Source: Paenibacillus methanolicus
Lineage (GTDB): Bacteria > Bacillota > Bacilli > Paenibacillales > Paenibacillaceae
Length of the DNA: 64,000 nt
NCBI RefSeq assembly: GCF_008124765.1
Contig: NZ_VNHS01000001.1
Coordinates: 434,001 to 498,000, forward strand
Direction: 5' to 3'
Shown: piece after piece, positions 8,528-17,068 of the stretch
How positions within the stretch are numbered: position 1 is the first letter of the stretch
Layout: each line of letters begins with the position of its first letter
Translations under genes and position numbers: made by a program
The notes under the pieces: model-generated
Seen by the model: only the letters and a program-made list of their open reading frames with translations
Database searches by the model: none
Told to the model about the DNA's origin: nothing

Positions 8528-9901
8528 ATGAACACGAAACGACGAACGATGCCAAGCGCGCCGGATGCGAGCAGGGAAGCGGACCGTCTGCGCGCGCGGC
8601 TGACAGCTGACCCTTACCGATCCTATTTGTACGCCTATCCGCACAAAACGGCTTACCGTCCCTTCGATGAGCCGATTCGCCTCGAACAGCTGTGGGAGGG
8701 CGAACCGGCGGAGACGTTCTTTCTCTACATGCATATCCCGTTCTGCGGCGCGCGCTGCGGATTCTGTAATCTATTCACGCTACCGGACAAAAGCGCGGAC
8801 GCGCATGAGCAGTACGTGGACGCGCTGGAGAGGCAAGCGAAGCAATGGGCTCCGTTCGCGAAGCGCCGTCCCTTCTCCCGGTTCGCGATCGGCGGCGGCA
8901 CGCCGACGCTGCTCGCCCCGCGGCAGCTGGAGCGCTTATTCGAGATCGCCACGGAACGACTGGACGTCGACCTCGATCTTGTCTCCATCTCGGTCGAGAC
9001 GTCGCCGGAGACGGTGAACCGGGAGCGGCTGGCCATCTTGCGGGAGAATCGGGTGGACCGCGTCAGCATGGGCATCCAAAGCTTCGTTGAAGCCGAGGCT
9101 GCCGCCATCTACCGGCCGCAGAAACCGGACGAGGTCGAGCGCGCCTTGACGCTGCTTCGCGCGTACGATTTCCCGATTCTGAATCTCGATTTGATCTACG
9201 GCTTGCCCGGTCAGACCGTGGATTCCTGGCTCTATTCGCTCGAGCGCGCGCTCGCTCACGACCCCGAGGAGATCTTCCTCTATCCGCTCTACACGCGGGA
9301 GCATACGATCGTGAAGCCTTCTCAGGTCAAGGAGAGCGGGACGGACATTCGAATGGCCTGCTACCTCGCGGCGCGGGAGCGTCTCCTGGCGGCCGGTTAT
9401 CGGCAGTATTCCATGCGCAGGTTCGCCAAAGCCGCTATAGCATCGGACAAAACGTTGCTGCCCTACGACTGCCAGGAGGAAGGGATGGTCGGGCTCGGCT
9501 GCGGCGCCCGCTCATATACCCGCGACGTGCATTACGCGTCTCGGTATGCCGTCGGCCGAAAGGCAACGGCGAGCATTATCGCCGATTACGTGCAGGCCGA
9601 ACGTTACGATACGGCCGATTACGGGATCGTGCTGAACCGGGAGGAACTGCGCCGGCGGTATATTTTGAAGGCGATCCTGCATGCCGAGGGGCTGGAGTTG
9701 TCGAGCTATTCGACGCGGTTCGGCTCGGCGGCGATCGACGATTATGTCGAGCTTGGCCTGCTCGCGGAAGCGGGATTAGCGGTATTCGAGGCCGGACGAT
9801 TGAAGCTGACGGTTGCGGGACTGGCGTTGTCGGACGCAATCGGCGATTGGTTCATAACGCCCGACATCCGGGCGCGGATGGAAGGATTCGAGATGCGATG
9901 A
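8528..9901 (+). CDS. STM4012 family radical SAM protein (HemN-like)
   Basis: A 457-residue protein with the radical SAM cluster motif CxxxCxxC at Cys73, Cys77 and Cys80 (PFCGARCGFCN), then the SAM-binding GGGTPT. The IYGLPGQTVDSW block and the C-terminal wing resemble coproporphyrinogen dehydrogenase HemN and its relatives. It therefore makes a 5'-deoxyadenosyl radical at a 4Fe-4S cluster, on an unknown substrate. GAGGGGAGG lies 6 bases before ATG 8528. The stop overlaps the start of the next gene (ATGA). Pairing with a second radical SAM protein is the hallmark of this cluster. Confidence 0.9.
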   Translation: MNTKRRTMPSAPDASREADRLRARLTADPYRSYLYAYPHKTAYRPFDEPIRLEQLWEGEPAETFFLYMHIPFCGARCGFCNLFTLPDKSADAHEQYVDALERQAKQWAPFAKRRPFSRFAIGGGTPTLLAPRQLERLFEIATERLDVDLDLVSISVETSPETVNRERLAILRENRVDRVSMGIQSFVEAEAAAIYRPQKPDEVERALTLLRAYDFPILNLDLIYGLPGQTVDSWLYSLERALAHDPEEIFLYPLYTREHTIVKPSQVKESGTDIRMACYLAARERLLAAGYRQYSMRRFAKAAIASDKTLLPYDCQEEGMVGLGCGARSYTRDVHYASRYAVGRKATASIIADYVQAERYDTADYGIVLNREELRRRYILKAILHAEGLELSSYSTRFGSAAIDDYVELGLLAEAGLAVFEAGRLKLTVAGLALSDAIGDWFITPDIRARMEGFEMR

Positions 9902-10782
9902 AGGCCGTCCTATATTACCGGGGAAGTCTATCGTCTTGTAATTACGATTGTCCGTACTGCCCCTTTAGCAAAAACAAAGACAGCGCCGCGACGCTGGCGA
10001 AGGACCGCGACCAAGTGCGCGCGTTCGTGGAATGGGTGAAGGCGCAGCAGCCTGCCGGCCATCGGCTGTCGGTCTTCTTCAACCCCTATGGAGAAGGGCT
10101 GATACACCGCTGGTACCGGGAAGCGATGGTCGAGCTGTCCCATCTGGCGCACGTCGATAAAGTAGCCATTCAGACGAATCTGTCGGCGAAGCTCGATTGG
10201 ACGGACCGGCTGAACCGCGAGACGGGGGCGTTCTGGGCAACGTATCACCCCGGACAGACGGACGAAGCGAGCTTCATCCGTCAATGCTTGCGGCTGCATG
10301 AGCGGGGCATTCCGCTGAGCGTCGGCACGGTCGGCGTGCGCAGCGCGTTCGACGCCATTGCTTCGCTAAGGCGAGCGCTGCCCTCCGAGCTGTATCTGTG
10401 GGTGAACGCATATAAGGATAAGACGGACTATTACGCGGAGGCGGACCTCGTCTTCCTGCGCGATATCGATCCGCTGTTCGATCTGAACGCGGCCGACTAC
10501 GAGAGCGCGGGCAAACGGTGCGGCGCCGGACAGGACGTCTTCTACGTGCAGGGACCGGGCTTGGTGAAACGCTGCTACAAGGACCGCCAAGTAATCGGGC
10601 ATCTGTACCGCGAAGGGCTGGAAGGGCTGGCGCGGGAACGGCTATGCCGGATGAACGCCTGCGACTGCTACATCGGCTATATCCACATGCCCGATTTGAA
10701 CTTGCGCGACACATATGGCGACAGGCTGCTGGAGCGGATCGCGAAACCGGCGGCGCGCGTAATAGACGGGACTGCCCGCTGA
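9898..10782 (+). CDS. STM4011 family radical SAM protein
   Basis: A 294-residue protein with the radical SAM motif almost at the N-terminus: Cys14, Cys18 and Cys21 in SSCNYDCPYCPF. Further cysteines near the C-terminus (AGKRCGAG, VKRCYKD, ERLCRMNACDCYIGY) could hold an auxiliary Fe-S cluster, as in SPASM-type enzymes; that is inference from spacing. The ATG overlaps the STM4012 stop by 4 bases, so the two radical SAM proteins are co-translated. It closes the five-gene operon; the next gene has its own ribosome site 70 bases on. The substrate is unknown. Confidence 0.9.
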   Translation: MKAVLYYRGSLSSCNYDCPYCPFSKNKDSAATLAKDRDQVRAFVEWVKAQQPAGHRLSVFFNPYGEGLIHRWYREAMVELSHLAHVDKVAIQTNLSAKLDWTDRLNRETGAFWATYHPGQTDEASFIRQCLRLHERGIPLSVGTVGVRSAFDAIASLRRALPSELYLWVNAYKDKTDYYAEADLVFLRDIDPLFDLNAADYESAGKRCGAGQDVFYVQGPGLVKRCYKDRQVIGHLYREGLEGLARERLCRMNACDCYIGYIHMPDLNLRDTYGDRLLERIAKPAARVIDGTAR

Positions 10783-10851
10783 AGCGTGCGCTTTGAACCG
10801 CCGTATACCGATTTTCGTGCGCCGATCCAGCCGAAACATAGGAGTGATAGA

Positions 10852-11694
10852 ATGGCATTGGCGAATCAGAAGAATAAAATACTCGGACAATTTCTGAAAT
10901 CCCGCCGCGAGCGGATGAATCCGGATCGGGTCGAGATGGCCAGCCGCTTCGGAAGACGTAGAACGCCGGGATTGCGGCGGGAGGAGGTGGCCCAGCTGGC
11001 GGGCGTCAGCATCACTTGGTATACATGGCTCGAGCAAGGCCGAGTCGCGTTCGTGTCCAGAGAGGTCATCGACGCGGTCAGCAGAGCGCTGCAATTGTCC
11101 GCCGAGGAATATGCCCACTTGCTTCGGCTTGCGAATTACGAGGGCGCTGCGGACGCGAAGCCGAGCGAGGTCGACGTGAATCTCGACCTTCAGCCGCTGA
11201 TCGATCAGCTGGACTATCCGTCGATCATCGCCAATCATCGCACCGAGGTGTTGGCGTATAATCGGATGGCCAACGAGGTGATCGCTGATTTTGACGCCAT
11301 GCTCCCCGAAGATCGCGTGATGACGCGACTGCTCTTCGCCGATCCGAACATGAACGAACAATTGGTGAATCGGGACGAAGTCCGGGACTATACGATCGGC
11401 GTCTTTCGCATGAACCATGATCAGAAGCCCGACGATCTCTGGTTTGACGCCTTCGTCCGGGAGATGTGCCTGAGAAGCGAAGAGTTCGAGCAGAAATGGC
11501 GGCTGCACGACGTTCGGCAGAAGCAAGCGATCATGTTCGCGTTCGATCATGCGGAGCTAGGACGGCTGGACTTTCAATTAAATTCGTTCTCCAACATTAA
11601 CGGAAATCCGGATTTGCACTGCTGCATCTTCGCTCCCGTCGCCGGTACCGATACCCCGCGCAAAATAGCGGCATTGCGGTCTTCCGCGCGTTAG
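10852..11694 (+). CDS. XRE-family regulator with MmyB-type ligand-binding domain
   Basis: A 280-residue regulator. A helix-turn-helix covers about residues 8-70 (RTPGLRREEVAQLAGVSITW). An MmyB-like sensory domain follows (LDYPSIIANHRTEVLAYNRM, then FDHAELGRLDFQLNSF). Members commonly repress a neighbouring oxidoreductase and respond to small hydrophobic molecules. Here the next gene is a quinone-oxidoreductase-like dehydrogenase 97 bases downstream, a likely target. The start at ATG 10852 has AGGAG 7 bases upstream. It lies 69 bases after the STM4011 gene, so read-through from that operon is possible. Confidence 0.88.
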   Translation: MALANQKNKILGQFLKSRRERMNPDRVEMASRFGRRRTPGLRREEVAQLAGVSITWYTWLEQGRVAFVSREVIDAVSRALQLSAEEYAHLLRLANYEGAADAKPSEVDVNLDLQPLIDQLDYPSIIANHRTEVLAYNRMANEVIADFDAMLPEDRVMTRLLFADPNMNEQLVNRDEVRDYTIGVFRMNHDQKPDDLWFDAFVREMCLRSEEFEQKWRLHDVRQKQAIMFAFDHAELGRLDFQLNSFSNINGNPDLHCCIFAPVAGTDTPRKIAALRSSAR

Positions 11695-11733
11695 CCTGTT
11701 AGTCTGGATACCTGCATAACCGCAAACTGGTTG

Positions 11734-11782
11734 CCTCCTTGGATCAGCTCTATAATCAAGTCATTCCCAACCACCAAGGAGG
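11734..11782 (+). repeat. Inverted repeat covering a -10 box and the ribosome site
   Basis: CCTCCTTGG at 11734-11742 is the exact reverse complement of CCAAGGAGG at 11774-11782, which contains the Shine-Dalgarno sequence of the dehydrogenase gene. A perfect TATAAT at 11751-11756 lies between the arms. RNA that reads through from the regulator gene would carry both arms and could hide the ribosome site. RNA starting just after TATAAT would lack the left arm. Alternatively the arms are an operator for the upstream regulator. Confidence 0.6.
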
Positions 11783-11791
11783 CCATCCACT

Positions 11792-12781
11792 ATGAAAGCC
11801 ATTGTTATCGAACAACCAACAGGTTCGGCAGGCTTGCGCTACCGCGAGCTGCCCGATCTTCAGCCCGTGCCGGGCATGCTGACGATCGACGTCGCTTACG
11901 CGGGCGTCGGTTATTTCGAAGTGCTGCTCAGCCGCGGCGAATTCGACGCCTTCTTCCCGATGCCGCTAACGCCGGGTCTGGAAGTGTCGGGTTATGTGCG
12001 CGCCATCGGAGAAGGCGTGGAAGGATTCTACGTCGGTCAACCCGTCGCCGCGATGACGCTCCATCAGATGAACGGGTACGCCACCGTGGCGAACGTCCGG
12101 CCGGATCTGACGGTTCCGCTCGATCAATTGGGGGCGGACTTGGATTTGGCGACGGCGGCTGCCGCCATTGTCAATCTTACGACCGCTTATCTGGCTATCC
12201 GGGACGTCAATCGCTTGCGTTCCGGCGACGACGTGCTGATCCATGCGGCGGTCGGCGGTTTAGGCAGCTTCTTGGGACAAGTGGCGAGACGCTTGGGCGC
12301 CGGCAAGGTGTTCGGAACCGTCGGCAGCGCCGAGAAAACGAAGCTAGCCGCGACGTTCGGCTATGACGAATTATTCCTCCGCTCCGAGTTTGTCGAACAG
12401 ACGCTTCGCGCAACGGACGGAGCAGGCGTGCATGCCGTCTTCGACCCGGTCGGGGGCGCGATGCGCAAGCAAAGCTTGGACGTGCTTCGCCCGCTCGGCG
12501 AGCTCGTCGTCGTCGGCAATGCGAGCGGGGATGAAGATGTATCGCATTCGTTCAACGGGATCTGGCTGTCCAACCGGAAGGTAGCGGGCTTCACATTAGG
12601 CGGCTTAAGCGACAGCAACCCGGTCGAGACCGGGCAAGCGGCGAAGGAAGCGCTAAGCATGCTGGCCAGGAAAGAGATTCATGCCGAGATTGATGGCGTG
12701 TATCCGCTGGAGAAGGCGGGCGAAGCGTTGGCGCGTCTCGAAGAAGGGAAGACGGTCGGCAAGCTCGTGTTGCAAATGTAA
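11792..12781 (+). CDS. Zinc-type alcohol dehydrogenase-like / quinone oxidoreductase (MDR family)
   Basis: A 329-residue medium-chain dehydrogenase/reductase. The N-terminal GroES-like half includes GLRYRELPDLQPVPGMLTID and LTPGLEVSGYVRAIGEGVEG. The Rossmann half has the dinucleotide motif HAAVGGLGSFLGQVA, which is NADPH-quinone-reductase style. The catalytic-zinc cysteines of true alcohol dehydrogenases are absent. It probably reduces quinones or enones with NADPH in the cytosol. AAGGAGG lies 9 bases before ATG 11792. It is probably controlled by the MmyB-type regulator just upstream and ends at a strong terminator. Confidence 0.88.
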   Translation: MKAIVIEQPTGSAGLRYRELPDLQPVPGMLTIDVAYAGVGYFEVLLSRGEFDAFFPMPLTPGLEVSGYVRAIGEGVEGFYVGQPVAAMTLHQMNGYATVANVRPDLTVPLDQLGADLDLATAAAAIVNLTTAYLAIRDVNRLRSGDDVLIHAAVGGLGSFLGQVARRLGAGKVFGTVGSAEKTKLAATFGYDELFLRSEFVEQTLRATDGAGVHAVFDPVGGAMRKQSLDVLRPLGELVVVGNASGDEDVSHSFNGIWLSNRKVAGFTLGGLSDSNPVETGQAAKEALSMLARKEIHAEIDGVYPLEKAGEALARLEEGKTVGKLVLQM

Positions 12782-12835
12782 CGGCCGTTATCCTTCATCA
12801 TTCATGATGGCAAGGCATCCATAATCACGAGAAGA

Positions 12836-12861
12836 AATCCGCTAATCGAGCGGATTTTTTT
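12836..12861 (+). terminator. Rho-independent terminator of the dehydrogenase gene
   Basis: The stem is AATCCGCT (12836-12843) with AGCGGATT (12849-12856), a 5-base loop and a run of seven T ending at 12861. It lies 55 bases after the dehydrogenase stop. Confidence 0.85.
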
Positions 12862-13000
12862 GCTGTTCGCTTCTTTCTCCAAGGGGCGCTCTTTCCCGTT
12901 GGGATCGTCTTAACGGAAACGCTAGATTTTGTCAGTTATAACGCTGGATGGAATGCCGATATATACAGGAGAGTTTGCCGAAGGAAGAAGTGAACCACGA

Positions 13001-15604
13001 ATGAGAGAATTCCGTACCGCGGATCGGCGGTTGATTAGAAAGACTATGGCATCGGTTTTGCTTGGCCTTGTCGCAGGCGTGTCCTTGGCGGCGCCCATCG
13101 ATCTCGTGCTGGGCATCGAGATTTATTTTGCCAGCCTATTCTTGTATTCCGCGCTTCAGATAGGCGGTTGGCGGCTAGCGGCTGGAATCGCGGTCATCGT
13201 GCATGCCGCGGGTGTTGCGCTGCAGCTGGAGTCTCTCCTCCAGGCGGGACTGTCGTTGCTGGAATACCTGTGCGTCATCCTATGGACGTTGCGCAAGAAG
13301 AAAGGGTATCTGACGCCGGTCATGCTGTTTTGGCTAATCGCGGGTCTGCCCTCTTTCCTCCTCATGCCCGTCTTGACGGACAATGCGTTAACCCCGATGC
13401 TCATGCTGCAGATGGTCGTGATCGTGGTGAATGCCATGTTCAATGCGCTGGCTATCGACGTATGCTCCACGTATGTCCCCTATTTGAGAGCGAAAGGGGC
13501 GGGCCGCGTCCGATTGGCGCGCGTGTTGTTCGATCTGATGGTGTTCAGCATTATCGGGTCCTCTTTCTTGTTCATTATCAACACCGGCCAAATCGCGGAA
13601 CGGAACATGATGAGCGAGATGAACGATCAAGCCGATTTGACGTCGTCGCTGATCGAGAATACCTATAATCAGTGGTCCGACGACGAGAGAGAGGCGCTCG
13701 AGCTTCGAAGTTTGCTTCAGATCGGCTATTTGCAGGAGATCATCCGCCAAGCATCCGGGACGACGGTGGATCAAGCCGCTTTATTCGATGACGATGGCAC
13801 CTTGATGCGCGGCATGAATTTCGAAGCGGTCAATCGGGCGCTGCAATGGCTGGGTGAGGGAAAATGGCGACCGCTGACGGGCGAGTTGTCCAGGTGGGAA
13901 TCGGAGGCGCCGGCGTCGGAGCTGCCGGACACGTACCGAAGGGACGCAGCTTACGTGTATCGGCTGGAATTGGCGCCTTACACGGTGTTGCTGCGCATGT
14001 CCACCGAGAAGTACGAACACGAGGCGGTCATTTACTTTCTGTCCCAGTCGGTCAACGTTCTCTATATCGCGCTGACCATCGGTTTTCTTGCTTTCTTCCT
14101 GCATCGTTTCGTCATCCGGTCGATCCGCTTGCTCGCGGCGATGACGACGGATTTGCCGCAGCAGATCCGCTCGGCCAAATCGACGGAATGGTTCGATTCG
14201 AATATCGAAGAAATTCATATTCTTGTTCAGAATTTCTCCTTCGTGACGGAGAAGCTGAAGCAAATGCTTCGCGAATTTAGAAATTTGGCGCATCACGATC
14301 CGTTAACGGGACTCTCGAACCGGCGGCACTTCAACGAATTCGTGCATGAAGAACTGGATATGCGGGATGCGGCGCTGCAAGCGGCGGCGTATATGTTCAT
14401 TGATCTGGACCGGTTCAAGCCGATCAACGATAAATACGGGCATGCGGCCGGAGACGAGCTGCTCGTGCAAGTCGCGAATCGATTGCGGGCCTTGGCGGGG
14501 GAAGAAGCGTTCATTGCCCGTCTGGGCGGAGACGAGTTCGTCATCGTCCTGTTAAATCGGGAAGAGGCGGACGTTCGGGCATTGGCAGTGGCGGTCCGCG
14601 CGATTCTACACGAACCATTCGCCCTCACGCAAGAAGAGGTGACGATCGGCGGTTCCATCGGAATTAGCTTGTACCCGCAAGATGGAAATCATGCGGAAGC
14701 GTTGATTAAGCATGCCGACATCGCGATGTACGTGGCGAAAGAACAGCGCCAAAGCTCTTACGTCTTCTACGGCGAAATCAAATCGCGGCCGACGTCCAGA
14801 CTGCTGAATCTCAAGCATGAGCTGCCGCTTGCGATCGAACAGCAGGAGATTATGCTCCATTATCAGCCCATCGTCGACGCGCGTTCAGGCCAGCCGGTGA
14901 TGATGGAGGCGCTCGCGCGCTGGTTCCATCCGGATCACGGATACATTTCCCCGCTGCAATTCATTCCTGCCGTCGAACAGAACGGGATGATGGGATTGCT
15001 CGGCGAGCACGTGCTGCGGCTCGCTTGCATGCAAGCGAAAGCTTGGATGGACGAAGGATACGCCGAGCTGCGGATAAGCATCAACTTGTCCAAATCTCAG
15101 CTAGCCCAAGACGCGATTGCGGATCTCATCGAGCGTACGCTGCAGGAAACGGGATTGCCCGCGTCCATGCTGGACATCGAGGTGACGGAGGAGGCATTCG
15201 CGCATGAGCTAGACCAGGTCGTTGCCACGCTTCGCCGGCTTCGGGAGCAAGGGATCGTCATTTGGCTGGACGATTTCGGCACGGGTTATTCCTCGCTTCA
15301 CCTGCTGGATCGGCTGCCCATCGACGGCATCAAGCTCGATCGCGACTTCGCGCGGCGCTTGACGGAGGAGAACCGGGCGTTCGCCATCGTCCGTCATTTG
15401 ACGAACTTGGCCGCGGAACAAGGATGGCAAGTCATCGGAGAAGGCATCGAAGACGAAATAGCAGGCCAATTGCTGGCGAAAGCCGGATGCACGCTGCATC
15501 AAGGCTATCATTATGGCAAACCGATGAGCGCCGACCGGCTTGCGGCATGGCTGCAAGGGCAAAAGGGGAACGCTAAAGGAGGAGTTGCGGATGAAACGAA
15601 CTAA
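13001..15604 (+). CDS. Membrane GGDEF-EAL cyclic-di-GMP enzyme
   Basis: An 867-residue protein. About six or seven N-terminal membrane segments (residues about 15-200) are followed by an extracellular region (about 205-345), a further membrane helix (LYIALTIGFLAFFLHRFVI), then GGDEF and EAL domains. The GGDEF motif is intact at residues 509-513. An RxxD product-inhibition site is not seen in the usual place. The EAL domain has EAL at 636-638, the Asn of INLSKSQ, DDFGTGYSSL and the late Glu of GEGIEDE, so phosphodiesterase activity looks possible. Both making and breaking c-di-GMP are therefore plausible. The ATG 13001 start is tentative; TTG 12929 and ATG 12953 are in frame. The 3' end overlaps the next gene by 14 bases. 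Confidence 0.88.
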   Translation: MREFRTADRRLIRKTMASVLLGLVAGVSLAAPIDLVLGIEIYFASLFLYSALQIGGWRLAAGIAVIVHAAGVALQLESLLQAGLSLLEYLCVILWTLRKKKGYLTPVMLFWLIAGLPSFLLMPVLTDNALTPMLMLQMVVIVVNAMFNALAIDVCSTYVPYLRAKGAGRVRLARVLFDLMVFSIIGSSFLFIINTGQIAERNMMSEMNDQADLTSSLIENTYNQWSDDEREALELRSLLQIGYLQEIIRQASGTTVDQAALFDDDGTLMRGMNFEAVNRALQWLGEGKWRPLTGELSRWESEAPASELPDTYRRDAAYVYRLELAPYTVLLRMSTEKYEHEAVIYFLSQSVNVLYIALTIGFLAFFLHRFVIRSIRLLAAMTTDLPQQIRSAKSTEWFDSNIEEIHILVQNFSFVTEKLKQMLREFRNLAHHDPLTGLSNRRHFNEFVHEELDMRDAALQAAAYMFIDLDRFKPINDKYGHAAGDELLVQVANRLRALAGEEAFIARLGGDEFVIVLLNREEADVRALAVAVRAILHEPFALTQEEVTIGGSIGISLYPQDGNHAEALIKHADIAMYVAKEQRQSSYVFYGEIKSRPTSRLLNLKHELPLAIEQQEIMLHYQPIVDARSGQPVMMEALARWFHPDHGYISPLQFIPAVEQNGMMGLLGEHVLRLACMQAKAWMDEGYAELRISINLSKSQLAQDAIADLIERTLQETGLPASMLDIEVTEEAFAHELDQVVATLRRLREQGIVIWLDDFGTGYSSLHLLDRLPIDGIKLDRDFARRLTEENRAFAIVRHLTNLAAEQGWQVIGEGIEDEIAGQLLAKAGCTLHQGYHYGKPMSADRLAAWLQGQKGNAKGGVADETN

Positions 15605-16841
15605 ACGATGGACATGCTTCATCCTTGGAGTCGCGCTACTGGCCGGCTTTGCCGCGGTGTTCGGCTTCAAGAGCGCATCCGACTCCTTCTCCGCCTACTC
15701 GCCGATTCCCGCAGCCGCGAAAGAGATAGAGACGACAAGCGGCGATGCCGAGGGAGAGCTCCGCATCTTGGCGGCGATCGAAGCGCAAGACTGGATCGTC
15801 GCGGAATACGAGAAGCGGTATCCGAACCGCAAGATCGCGTGGGAGTATGCGACAGGCGAGGATTTCGTGCATAGGCTGGCCGCTGATCCTGTTCCGGATC
15901 TTATCATCGCCGATAACAACCAAGCCAATTCGCTCGTAGCTTTGGATTTGTTCGAAGATCTCGGGCAGGCGCCTTACTCGGCCGCCGCGCGCATACAGAA
16001 CGAATGGTTCAAGGGCTTGACCTTGTCTCCGTTTCGTTCGATGGACGGGAATTCGCTCATCGCCGTCCCGAAGGACTACCCGTTGCAAGGTACGTTCTAC
16101 CGGGCGGACATACTGGCGCGATACGGTTTTCCTTCGGAACCGGAGGCGCTCGCATCGTTCATGGAAGACCCGGCCAATTGGCTGCGGATGGCGGAGACGC
16201 TCCAAGCCGAAGGACACTCGATCGTAAGTTACGGCGTGGACATTCTGAACATCGGCGCGGCGGGCAAAGGATATTTCACGCCTCAGGGCAGCTTCACGCG
16301 CAACTCGCCCGAAATAAAGTCCGTCGCGTCCGCGATGATGGAGGCGGAGCGGAAGCAACTGCCGTCGAATTTGAACATGTGGGACGAGATTGGCCGGCAA
16401 GCGATCCGCGACGGGCGGCTGATCATGCTGTATATGGGCGAATGGGGATGGGACCAGCTGAAGGAATGGGCTCCCGGACAAGAGTCTCGGTGGGCGTTCA
16501 CTCGGTTACCGTTCCAAGCTTATGGCATCCATGGCGGATCGTTCTTCTCCATCTTGAAGAACAGCGGGAAGAAGACGGCGGCATGGGATTATATTCGGCT
16601 CTCGATGGAGTTGGAGACGGATTATCGCGTGAACCGCCCCGGCTGGCAATGGATGTCCGAGGTTCCCGATTATTGGCCATCGCCGTTAGCCGGAGAGGCG
16701 GAGGCAATATGGAACAAGGAGCTCCAAGCCTCCCGTCCCGCCGGGATTACGGCGAATCAATGGTTGAACGCGATCGAGGCGCGCATGATGGAGCAGCTGG
16801 ATGGCGATCTGCAGATCCTACGCGACGTTGTCTACCCGTGA
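15591..16841 (+). CDS. Extracellular solute-binding protein (family 1), non-lipoprotein
   Basis: A 416-residue protein with an N-terminal membrane or signal segment (WTCFILGVALLAGFAAVFGF) but no lipobox cysteine, followed by a periplasmic-binding fold like the sugar-binding proteins of ABC importers (VPDLIIADNNQANSLVALDL; YMGEWGWDQLKEW). AAAGGAGG lies 8 bases before ATG 15591. The gene starts 14 bases inside the end of the GGDEF-EAL gene, so the two are translationally coupled. No ABC permease is adjacent. I infer that it may feed a ligand signal to the extracellular domain of the GGDEF-EAL partner rather than serve transport. Confidence 0.8.
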   Translation: MKRTKRWTCFILGVALLAGFAAVFGFKSASDSFSAYSPIPAAAKEIETTSGDAEGELRILAAIEAQDWIVAEYEKRYPNRKIAWEYATGEDFVHRLAADPVPDLIIADNNQANSLVALDLFEDLGQAPYSAAARIQNEWFKGLTLSPFRSMDGNSLIAVPKDYPLQGTFYRADILARYGFPSEPEALASFMEDPANWLRMAETLQAEGHSIVSYGVDILNIGAAGKGYFTPQGSFTRNSPEIKSVASAMMEAERKQLPSNLNMWDEIGRQAIRDGRLIMLYMGEWGWDQLKEWAPGQESRWAFTRLPFQAYGIHGGSFFSILKNSGKKTAAWDYIRLSMELETDYRVNRPGWQWMSEVPDYWPSPLAGEAEAIWNKELQASRPAGITANQWLNAIEARMMEQLDGDLQILRDVVYP

Positions 16842-16876
16842 AGGACGTCGAACTTATAAATCCGACCGGATAGTAG

Positions 16877-16910
16877 AGAACCGTTGCGTTATGCAGCGGT
16901 TCTTTATTTT
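16877..16910 (+). terminator. Rho-independent terminator
   Basis: Arms AGAACCGTTGC (16877-16887) and GCAGCGGTTCT (16893-16903) form an 11-bp stem with one G-T pair and loop GTTAT. A T-rich tail (TTATTTT) follows. It ends the GGDEF-EAL and binding-protein unit. Confidence 0.85.
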
Positions 16911-17068
16911 AGTTAACTTGGTGTTGTTAAGAGAATTATCGTTGGATTGCGTAAGACAGCAACACGGTCCGAATTCGATACGCCATGAATCGATTGCAAA
17001 AAAAGGAACGGATAAGGGACAATGGAATAAGTATGGAGCTACGATAATCGCAGGAGGCAGGTGAAGCG

